DNA of 64,000 bases from Pseudeuparius sepicola (taxonomy: Eukaryota; Arthropoda; Insecta; Coleoptera; Anthribidae): contig OY987308.1 of assembly GCA_963920635.1 (NCBI GenBank), positions 3,476,225-3,540,224 on the forward strand, read 5' to 3'. The position numbers and the translations under genes were made by a program. Below the pieces are notes generated by a model. The model did no database searches and was not told the origin of the DNA. It worked only from the letters and a program-made list of their open reading frames with translations. Below are positions 54,643-64,000 of this stretch, piece after piece (the first letter of the stretch is position 1; the number at the start of each line of letters is the position of its first letter).

Positions 54643-54843
54643 TTTAGGTTTGTGTTTTGTTTGCTACGGCAGTCTTCCGAAGTAGATATTGCCCGCGGGA
54701 GGGATCCACCTGGTCGTGGGCGTCAAGCTCAGGGCTCGGTACCTCGCCGTAAACAACTTGCGTCGGCTGAGGGAAACCAAGAGGTCCCTCTAATTTTTCT
54801 CCACCTGTGGTTATTTTTTTTACATCATAACTGAATCGCCGTG
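54643..54843. other. GC-rich unrecognised block before exon 4
   Basis: 54655-54800 is clearly richer in G+C than its neighbours and open in two frames, but no domain was recognised. It would be interior of element K just inside its right end. Confidence 0.3.
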
Positions 54844-54884
54844 TATAATTTCCTTTCTGAATTATACGCAAAAATATTTTGTAG

Positions 54885-55018
54885 CTTTGACGCAGGGAAA
54901 CGAACTTTGGAATTTACTGCTTTCGTTCCGAAATTTATACAAAAAGCCGATTATGAAGTGAATGGAAAGATTTTAGTGGCGCCAGTAGTTGGAAGTGGAC
55001 CATGCGTCATCACCATTA
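54885..55018 (+). CDS. Takeout/JHBP-like protein, exon 4
   Basis: Phase 2 in (CA+C gives His), phase 1 out before GTAAGT. It reads HFDAGKRTLEFTAFVPKFIQ then KADYEVNGKILVAPVVGSG and PCVITI. The takeout pattern L.FT..VP.......Y.VNGKIL..PV.G.G...I is clear. Continuation lies beyond 64000. Confidence 0.9.
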
Positions 55019-55428
55019 GTAAGTACACATACAAATAATTATTGCTATGAACAAACTATAACAAAATGGCCTCTAAGAGTTGGTCGCCAGGTAATTATAC
55101 TTTTTTATAAAAAAAGACAAAACTGAGTGTAGAAGATGGAGTCCTAAAATAAAAACTGGTAACTGAGATATGGGGGGTGCCTCAAAAGTGATACTTTTCA
55201 ATTTGCAATATGCAAATTCTGCTGACGCCATCTTTAATCTTACAAAAAAGTAGCAAACTGTTGCAAAAACCGCAACCCTCTATATTTAAAAATAAGGGAA
55301 ATACTCCGCAAAAGTGCCGGAAATGGGATACCCTGTACATTCGGCGAATTTTATGAGGGTGCCTTTCCATTATGGGGCGCCATTTCGGACTAAATTATTA
55401 TTTTTGAATATATAAATTTCTCGGGCTA
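55019..55428. other. Start of takeout-like intron 4, no gene
   Basis: AT-rich; a possible MITE right end (GGATACCCTGTA at about 55328) without partner. Confidence 0.4.
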
Positions 55429-56106
55429 CAAGGGCGTAGATACGCGGGGGGGTAGAGGGGGTAATTACCCCCCCCCCAGAACCTTAACCACTGGGCTATT
55501 ACCACGACACGTCTATAATAGAAAATAAAAATATTATTCTATGTATTATTAATTTTTATAATGAACTCTGTAAAAAACGCAAAAAAAAATTAGCAAAGAA
55601 AGTCTGCTAAATTCGGCTTCTGAAACGTTTCCTTTGTGTGATCCTAATATATATCCAAAAATATATGAACTTTTGAAAATTCTGTGTACACTGCCTGTAG
55701 TTGTAGCCTCGGCCGAAAGAAGTTTTTCATCTTTAAAAAGACTCAAATCTTGGTTGACGTCCACTATGGGACAGGAGAGGCTTGTAGGGTTGGCGCTTCT
55801 GCATATTCACAGGGATATAAAACCTTGCCCTGAAGCGGTGCTAAACAGATTTGCCAATAATAGTAACAAAAGGACTTTAGATTTAGTTCTATAAAAACTG
55901 GTTTATGCGTGGATATATTTTTTATATTTTGACTGTTTTTTTTTTTCGTTTATAAATGTCTTTTTTAAGATTAGGTTTTTTAAAGACTGATTTTTTTCTT
56001 GTTATTTTTTTGTTTTGTTTCTGTTTTCATCAAAGAAAAAGTATATATTTTATTTTTATATTTTTTATCATTTCCTATTTTGAGTTTGTTTCATTGTTCG
56101 TTGTTT
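55429..56106 (+). mobile_element. Remnant of a second hAT family
   Basis: Begins with CAAGGGCGTAGATACGCGG and G/C tracts like hAT-type ends in this window, and contains a hAT dimerisation ORF. The other terminus was not found; it may have been replaced by the satellite that begins at 56107. Confidence 0.5.
55634..55894 (+). pseudogene. hAT C-terminal dimerisation domain, second family
   Basis: CDPNIYPKIYELLKILCTLP then VASAERSFSSLKRLKSWLTS and RLVGLALLHIHRDI, ending in a normal stop at 55894. About 40 percent like the first hAT family by eye. It lacks the catalytic core upstream. Confidence 0.78.
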
Positions 56107-56579
56107 TATAGAAATTTGCGTGAATAATCTTTTTTTAGTCAAATTTATATATTACGCATCGCCCAAAAGTATATATTACAGTAAACGCAAAAAAAAAATA
56201 TCAAAACACGATATATTAATTTGGTGCGCCAATATATAATAATTTAGGGTACCACTGGTCATCACCAGAGGTCGCGCCGCGCATTCCTAAAGTGCACCGG
56301 CAACGCTGCAGCAGAAAGTGCAGAAGCCCGAAGTCGAAATATATTTTTTTTATATGATATTTATAGAAATTTGCGTGAATAATCTTTTTTTAGTCAAATT
56401 TATATATTACGCATCGCCCAAAAGTATATATTACAGTAAACGCAAAAAATATATCAAAACACGATATATTAATTTGGTGCGCCAATATATAATAATTTAG
56501 GGTACCACCGGTCGTCACCAGAGGTCGCGCCTCGCGTCCCTAAAGTGCACCGGTAACGCCGCAGCAGAAAGCGCAGAAT
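56107..56579 (-). repeat. 254-bp satellite, two inverted monomers
   Basis: Reverse complement of the main array: GTCAAATTTATATATTACGC and GCACCGG.AACGC.GCAGCAGAAA repeat at about 254-bp distance. More diverged than the main array (for example GCGCCTCGCGTCCC near 56527). Confidence 0.88.
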
Positions 56580-57110
56580 GGTGTAAAACCAGGGACTCTT
56601 TAAAATAAAAAGGGTCCCTGTGTAGAACCCACCCCCGATTTTCTTGAAAGATTACCACTTCTTTTTTCATACGGCAGCGCGCATCGCTGCCGACTGCCAC
56701 AATATGATGCGAATGTCCCCTTCTTTTTTCATACGGCAGCGCTTATCCCCCAAAAAGGAGGGAATACGCTCCTTATTGCAAAGATGCTTGAGAAAAATGC
56801 ACTTCCGACGGCTTTCGACGTAGAACGTATCAAATGTTTACTTCGGCTTCGGACGTGTACGGAGTTAAATGTACGTCCAAAGAAGTCACGTGACTCAATC
56901 CACCAATGAGAGTGCAAGACGTATACCGACTTTTATATACGTCGGACGTATAAATAGCCACTTCCTACAACAAAACGAAGGCGAAACGAAAACGATCATG
57001 CGGGCGGGAAACTAATATGTAAGCTGATTGTGGGGTTATACACCACAAAACATCAAATCCCAAACCTGGCACAGAAAAAGAACATTCAGTACGTCGGTAA
57101 TCATAATCAC
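56580..57110. other. Unique centre between oppositely oriented satellite arrays
   Basis: It holds a hairpin (AGGGACTCTTT...AAAGGGTCCCT near 56592-56619), a 23-bp direct repeat (CTTCTTTTTTCATACGGCAG at about 56660 and 56722) and an apparent promoter with CCAAT (56911), TATAAATA (56949) and a GC-rich leader with ATGs. The 67-codon frame at 57030 runs into satellite and is not protein-like. Confidence 0.5.
56905..56985 (+). promoter_or_regulatory. Possible TATA promoter facing the satellite
   Basis: CACGTGACTCAATCCACCAAT lies at about 56887-56907 and TATAAATA at 56949-56956, pointing toward the array. If used, transcripts would run through the satellite. Motif-only evidence. Confidence 0.3.
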
Positions 57111-60100
57111 TTCGACTTCGGGCTTCTGCGCTTTCTGCTGCAGCGTTGCCGGTGCACTTTAGGGATGCGCGGCGCGACCTCTGGTGACGACCGGTGGTAC
57201 CCTAAATTATTATATATTGGCGCACCAAATTAATATATCGTGTTTTGATATATTTTTTTGCGTTTACTGTAATATATACTTTTGGGCGATGCGTAATATA
57301 TAAATTTGACTAAGAAAAGATTATTCACGCAAATTTCTATAAATAATATCATATAAAAAAATATTTCGACTTCGGGCTTCTGCCCTTTCTGCTGCAGCGT
57401 TGCCGGTGCACTTTAGGGATGCGCGGCGCGACCTCTGGTGACGACCGGTGGTACCCTAAATTATTATATATTGGCGCACCAAATTAATATATCGTGTTTT
57501 GATATATTTTTTTGCGTTTACTGTAATATATACTTTTGGGCGATGCGTAATATATAAATTTGACTAAGAAAAGATTATTCACGCAAATTTCTATAAATAA
57601 TATCATATAAAAAAATATTTCGACTTCGGGCTTCTGCGCTTTCTGCTGCAGCGTTGCCGGTGCACTTTAGGGATGCGCGGCGCGACCTCTGGTGACGACC
57701 GGTGGTACCCTAAATTATTATATATTGGCGCACCAAATTAATATATCGTGTTTTGATATATTTTTTTGCGTTTACTGTAATATATACTTTTGGGCGATGC
57801 GTAATATATAAATTTGACTAAGAAAAGATTATTCACGCAAATTTCTATAAATAATATCATATAAAAAAATATTTCGACTTCGGGCTTCTGCCCTTTCTGC
57901 TGCAGCGTTGCCGGTGCACTTTAGGGATGCGCGGCGCGACCTCTGGTGACGACCGGTGGTACCCTAAATTATTATATATTGGCGCACCAAATTAATATAT
58001 CGTGTTTTGATATATTTTTTTGCGTTTACTGTAATATATACTTTTGGGCGATGCGTAATATATAAATTTGACTAAGAAAAGATTATTCACGCAAATTTCT
58101 ATAAATAATATCATATAAAAAAATATTTCGACTTCGGGCTTCTGCCCTTTCTGCTGCAGCGTTGCCGGTGCACTTTAGGAATGCGCGGCGCGACCTCTGG
58201 TGACGACCAGTGGTACCCTAAATTATTATATATTGGCGCACCAAATTAATATATCGTGTTTTGATATATTTTTTTGCGTTTACTGTAATATATACTTTTG
58301 GGCGATGCGTAATATATAAATTTGACTAAGAAAAGATTATTCACGCAAATTTCTATAAATAATATCATATAAAAAAATATTTCGACTTCGGGCTTCTGCG
58401 CTTTCTGCTGCAGCGTTGCCGGTGCACTTTAGGGATGCGCGGCGCGACCTCTGGTGACGACCGGTGGTACCCTAAATTATTATATATTGGCGCACCAAAT
58501 TAATATATCGTGTTTTGATAAATTTTTTTGCGTTTACTGTAATATATACTTTTGGGCGATGCGTAATATATAAATTTGACTAAGAAAAGATTATTCACGC
58601 AAATTTCTATAAATAATATCATATAAAAAAATATTTCGACTTCGGGCTTCTGCCCTTTCTGCTGCAGCGTTGCCGGTGCACTTTAGGGATGCGCGGCGCG
58701 ACCTCTGGTGACGACCGGTGGTACCCTAAATTATTATATATTGGCGCACCAAATTAATATATCGTGTTTTGATATATTTTTTTGCGTTTACTGTAATATA
58801 TACTTTTGGGCGATGCGTAATATATAAATTTGACTAAGAAAAGATTATTCACGCAAATTTCTATAAATAATATCATATAAAAAAATATTTCGACTTCGGG
58901 CTTCTGCCCTTTCTGCTGCAGCGTTGCCGGTGCACTTTAGGGATGCGCGGCGCGACCTCTGGTGACGACCGGTGGTACCCTAAATTATTATATATTGGCG
59001 CACCAAATTAATATATCGTGTTTTGATATATTTTTTTGCGTTTACTGTAATATATACTTTTGGGCGATGCGTAATATATAAATTTGACTAAGAAAAGATT
59101 ATTCACGCAAATTTCTATAAATAATATCATATAAAAAAATATTTCGACTTCGGGCTTCTGCCCTTTCTGCTGCAGCGTTGCCGGTGCACTTTAGGGATGC
59201 GCGGCGCGACCTCTGGTGACGACCGGTGGTACCCTAAATTATTATATATTGGCGCACCAAATTAATATATCGTGTTTTGATATATTTTTTTGCGTTTACT
59301 GTAATATATACTTTTGGGCGATGCGTAATATATAAATTTGACTAAGAAAAGATTATTCACGCAAATTTCTATAAATAATATCATATAAAAAAATATTTCG
59401 ACTTCGGGCTTCTGCCCTTTCTGCTGCAGCGTTGCCGGTGCACTTTAGGGATGCGCGGCGCGACCTCTGGTGACGACCAGTGGTACCCTAAATTATTATA
59501 TATTGGCGCACCAAATTAATATATCGTGTTTTGATAAATTTTTTTGCGTTTACTGTAATATATACTTTTGGGCGATGCGTAATATATAAATTTGACTACA
59601 AAAAGATTATTCACGCAAATTTCTATAAATAATATCATATAAAAAAATATTTCGACTTCGGGCTTCTGCCCTTTCTGCTGCAGCGTTGCCGGTGCACTTT
59701 AGGGATGCGCGGCGCGACCTCTGGTGACGACCAGTGGTACCCTAAATTATTATATATTGGCGCACCAAATTAATATATCGTGTTTTGATATATTTTTTTG
59801 CGTTTACTGTAATATATACTTTTGGGCGATGCGTAATATATAAATTTGACTAAGAAAAGATTATTCACGCAAATTTCTATAAATAATATCATATAAAAAA
59901 ATATTTCGACTTCGGGCTTCTGCCCTTTCTGCTGCAGCGTTGCCGGTGCACTTTAGGGATGCGCGGCGCGACCTCTGGTGACGACCAGTGGTACCCTAAA
60001 TTATTATATATTGGCGCACCAAATTAATATATCGTGTTTTGATATATTTTTTTGCGTTTACTGTAATATATACTTTTGGGCGATGCGTAATATATAAATT

Positions 60101-63100
60101 TGACTAAGAAAAGATTATTCACTCAAATTTCTATAAATAATATCATATAAAAAAATATTTCGACTTCGGGCTTCTGCCCTTTCTGCTGCAGCGTTGCCGG
60201 TGCACTTTAGGGATGCGCGGCGCGACCTCTGGTGACGACCGGTGGTACCCTAAATTATTATATATTGGCGCACCAAATTAATATATCGTGTTTTGATATA
60301 TTTTTTTGCGTTTACTGTAATATATACTTTTGGGCGATGCGTAATATATAAATTTGACTAAGAAAAGATTATTCACGCAAATTTCTATAAATAATATCAT
60401 ATAAAAAAATATTTCGACTTCGGGCTTCTGCGCTTTCTGCTGCAGCGTTGCCGGTGCACTTTAGGGATGCGCGGCGCGACCTCTGGTGACGACCAGTGGT
60501 ACCCTAAATTATTATATATTGGCGCACCAAATTAATATATCGTGTTTTGATAAATTTTTTTGCGTTTACTGTAATATATACTTTTGGGCGATGCGTAATA
60601 TATAAATTTGACTACAAAAAGATTATTCACGCAAATTTCTATAAATAATATCATATAAAAAAATATTTCGACTTCGGGCTTCTGCCCTTTCTGCTGCAGC
60701 GTTGCCGGTGCACTTTAGGGATGCGCGGCGCGACCTCTGGTGACGACCAGTGGTACCCTAAATTATTATATATTGGCGCACCAAATTAATATATCGTGTT
60801 TTGATAAATTTTTTTGCGTTTACTGTAATATATACTTTTGGGCGATGCGTAATATATAAATTTGACTACAAAAAGATTATTCACGCAAATTTCTATAAAT
60901 AATATCATATAAAAAAATATTTCGACTTCGGGCTTCTGCCCTTTCTGCTGCAGCGTTGCCGGTGCACTTTAGGGATGCGCGGCGCGACCTCTGGTGACGA
61001 CCAGTGGTACCCTAAATTATTATATATTGGCGCACCAAATTAATATATCGTGTTTTGATAAATTTTTTTGCGTTTACTGTAATATATACTTTTGGGCGAT
61101 GCGTAATATATAAATTTGACTACAAAAAGATTATTCACGCAAATTTCTATAAATAATATCATATAAAAAAATATTTCGACTTCGGGCTTCTGCCCTTTCT
61201 GCTGCAGCGTTGCCGGTGCACTTTAGGGATGCGCGGCGCGACCTCTGGTGACGACCGGTGGTACCCTAAATTATTATATATTGGCGCACCAAATTAATAT
61301 ATCGTGTTTTGATATATTTTTTTGCGTTTACTGTAATATATACTTTTGGGCGATGCGTAATATATAAATTTGACTACAAAAAGATTATTCACGCAAATTT
61401 CTATAAATAATATCATATAAAAAAATATTTCGACTTCGGGCTTCTGCCCTTTCTGCTGCAGCGTTGCCGGTGCACTTTAGGGATGCGCGGCGCGACCTCT
61501 GGTGACGACCAGTGGTACCCTAAATTATTATATATTGGCGCACCAAATTAATATATCGTGTTTTGATATATTTTTTTGCGTTTACTGTAATATATACTTT
61601 TGGGCGATGCGTAATATATAAATTTGACTACAAAAAGATTATTCACGCAAATTTCTATAAATAATATCATATAAAAAAATATTTCGACTTCGGGCTTCTG
61701 CCCTTTCTGCTGCAGCGTTGCCGGTGCACTTTAGGGATGCGCGGCGCGACCTCTGGTGACGACCAGTGGTACCCTAAATTATTATATATTGGCGCACCAA
61801 ATTAATATATCGTGTTTTGATAAATTTTTTTGCGTTTACTGTAATATATACTTTTGGGCGATGCGTAATATATAAATTTGACTACAAAAAGATTATTCAC
61901 GCAAATTTCTATAAATAATATCATATAAAAAAATATTTCGACTTCGGGCTTCTGCCCTTTCTGCTGCAGCGTTGCCGGTGCACTTTAGGGATGCGCGGCG
62001 CGACCTCTGGTGACGACCAGTGGTACCCTAAATTATTATATATTGGCGCACCAAATTAATATATCGTGTTTTGATATATTTTTTTGCGTTTACTGTAATA
62101 TATACTTTTGGGCGATGCGTAATATATAAATTTGACTACAAAAAGATTATTCACGCAAATTTCTATAAATAATATCATATAAAAAAATATTTCGACTTCG
62201 GGCTTCTGCCCTTTCTGCTGCAGCGTTGCCGGTGCACTTTAGGGATGCGCGGCGCGACCTCTGGTGACGACCAGTGGTACCCTAAATTATTATATATTGG
62301 CGCACCAAATTAATATATCGTGTTTTGATATATTTTTTTGCGTTTACTGTAATATATACTTTTGGGCGATGCGTAATATATAAATTTGACTACAAAAAGA
62401 TTATTCACGCAAATTTCTATAAATAATATCATATAAAAAAATATTTCGACTTCGGGCTTCTGCCCTTTCTGCTGCAGCGTTGCCGGTGCACTTTAGGGAT
62501 GCGCGGCGCGACCTCTGGTGACGACCGGTGGTACCCTAAATTATTATATATTGGCGCACCAAATTAATATATCGTGTTTTGATAAATTTTTTTGCGTTTA
62601 CTGTAATATATACTTTTGGGCGATGCGTAATATATAAATTTGACTACAAAAAGATTATTCACGCAAATTTCTATAAATAATATCATATAAAAAAATATTT
62701 CGACTTCGGGCTTCTGCCCTTTCTGCTGCAGCGTTGCCGGTGCACTTTAGGGATGCGCGGCGCGACCTCTGGTGACGACCGGTGGTACCCTAAATTATTA
62801 TATATTGGCGCACCAAATTAATATATCGTGTTTTGATATATTTTTTTGCGTTTACTGTAATATATACTTTTGGGCGATGCGTAATATATAAATTTGACTA
62901 CAAAAAGATTATTCACGCAAATTTCTATAAATAATATCATATAAAAAAATATTTCGACTTCGGGCTTCTGCCCTTTCTGCTGCAGCGTTGCCGGTGCACT
63001 TTAGGGATGCGCGGCGCGACCTCTGGTGACGACCGGTGGTACCCTAAATTATTATATATTGGCGCACCAAATTAATATATCGTGTTTTGATAAATTTTTT

Positions 63101-64000
63101 TGCGTTTACTGTAATATATACTTTTGGGCGATGCGTAATATATAAATTTGACTAAGAAAAGATTATTCACGCAAATTTCTATAAATAATATCATATAAAA
63201 AAATATTTCGACTTCGGGCTTCTGCCCTTTCTGCTGCAGCGTTGCCGGTGCACTTTAGGGATGCGCGGCGCGACCTCTGGTGACGACCGGTGGTACCCTA
63301 AATTATTATATATTGGCGCACCAAATTAATATATCGTGTTTTGATAAATTTTTTTGCGTTTACTGTAATATATACTTTTGGGCGATGCGTAATATATAAA
63401 TTTGACTAAGAAAAGATTATTCACGCAAATTTCTATAAATAATATCATATAAAAAAATATTTCGACTTCGGGCTTCTGCCCTTTCTGCTGCAGCGTTGCC
63501 GGTGCACTTTAGGGATGCGCGGCGCGACCTCTGGTGACGACCGGTGGTACCCTAAATTATTATATATTGGCGCACCAAATTAATATATCGTGTTTTGATA
63601 TATTTTTTTGCGTTTACTGTAATATATACTTTTGGGCGATGCGTAATATATAAATTTGACTAAGAAAAGATTATTCACGCAAATTTCTATAAATAATATC
63701 ATATAAAAAAATATTTCGACTTCGGGCTTCTGCCCTTTCTGCTGCAGCGTTGCCGGTGCACTTTAGGGATGCGCGGCGCGACCTCTGGTGACGACCGGTG
63801 GTACCCTAAATTATTATATATTGGCGCACCAAATTAATATATCGTGTTTTGATATATTTTTTTGCGTTTACTGTAATATATACTTTTGGGCGATGCGTAA
63901 TATATAAATTTGACTAAGAAAAGATTATTCACGCAAATTTCTATAAATAATATCATATAAAAAAATATTTCGACTTCGGGCTTCTGCCCTTTCTGCTGCA
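57111..64000 (+). repeat. 254-bp satellite array, at least 27 direct monomers
   Basis: TTCGACTTCGGGCTTCTG starts every monomer from 57111 to 63969 at exactly 254-bp steps, with no length change. Each unit has a GC-rich part (CTGCTGCAGCGTTGCCGGTG, GCGCGGCGCGACCTCTGG) and an AT-rich part (ATTATTATATATTGGCGCAC, ATAATATCATATAAAAAAAT). Diagnostic variants: GACCRGTGG, GATAWATTT, CTAAGAAAAG or CTACAAAAAG. The array runs off the window. Confidence 0.97.

Larger units (their letters stand above)
47398..54843 (+). mobile_element. TA-flanked element K with DDE transposase remnant, heavily interrupted
   Basis: Left TA-CAGGGTGATTGAGTCGTGA continuing CGTAAAAAATTTTAACCACA; the right end read inverted, TA-CACGGCGATTCAGTTATGA continuing TGTAAAAAAAATAACCACA, matches it over about 40 bp with scattered changes. 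A transposase C-terminus lies inside at 49486. Insertions: hAT copy 6 and the 4.9-kb element. An alternative right end (CGAATCGCCCTG-TA at 48236) matches far less well. Confidence 0.55.
47260..54884. other. Takeout-like intron 3, 7.6 kb, built of nested elements
   Basis: GTAAGT to TTTTGTAG. It contains element K (47398-54843) with its nested hAT copy, a 4.9-kb CAGGCGCGGTC element, a tyrosine-recombinase pseudogene, the Helentron-like cluster and foldback H copy 2. Confidence 0.75.

Noticed and set aside
54644..54871. 75-codon minus-strand ORF rich in Pro/Gly
   Set aside because: No recognisable family; it crosses the end of element K and overlaps its terminal repeat.
57111..57364. Possible hammerhead ribozyme in the satellite monomer
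   Set aside because: CTGGTGACGA resembles CTGATGA but the GAAA partner and closing helices were not found.
57111..64000. CRISPR-like regular array
   Set aside because: Direct 254-bp monomers without spacers, in a eukaryotic context; it is a satellite.

Overview
The window looks like a stretch of a repeat-rich, AT-rich insect nuclear genome. The pointers are a takeout/JHBP-family gene, spliced animal-type genes with canonical GT-AG introns, and a dense mix of hAT, Tc1/mariner-like, P/THAP-type, Penelope-like, Helentron-like, Crypton-like and LINE remnants. No bacterial operon, CRISPR array or rRNA operon is present. A beetle or another large-genome insect would fit, but the order cannot be fixed from the sequence alone.

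Two host genes can be read on the + strand. (1) Positions 4253-19794 hold five in-phase exons of a SASH/SLY-family adaptor (SLY-type motif, SH3, then SAM), with a possible sixth exon at 27517-27620. The 5' end lies upstream of the window. (2) Positions 42646-55018 hold the first four exons of a takeout/JHBP-like secreted protein, with a signal peptide and the N-terminal Cys pair. About the last 100 residues must lie beyond the window, so the terminal satellite appears to sit inside its intron. Most of the rest is intronic or intergenic mobile DNA.

Layout. 1-4250: edge copy of a hAT deletion derivative and two large foldbacks. 4690-13025: Penelope-like element, split by a TA-flanked foldback that carries a DDE transposase remnant, itself split by a 5 kb TA-flanked element with subterminal GTACAAC motifs. 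13453-17790: an element with 8-bp TSD containing a THAP-domain element with its own 8-bp TSD. 18458-22401: tRNA-like foldback, hAT fragment, and a LINE with 12-bp TSD split by a hAT copy with 8-bp TSD. 22669-27410: MITEs and foldbacks. 27815-29850: 30-bp-period minisatellite. 32896-41843: foldbacks, a minus-strand THAP first exon, a TE-borne 419-bp tandem array and a hAT copy. 42646-55018: takeout-like exons separated by nested elements, including a tyrosine-recombinase pseudogene and a concatemer of Helentron-like units carrying a 5S-rRNA-like segment. 56107-64000: a 254-bp satellite, first inverted, then at least 27 direct monomers running off the window.

Nearly every mobile copy is non-autonomous or decayed. 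The value of the window is its layered insertion history: at least five insertions are proven by target-site duplications and in three cases by an empty-site sibling in the same window. No intact novel defence or metabolic system was recognised.
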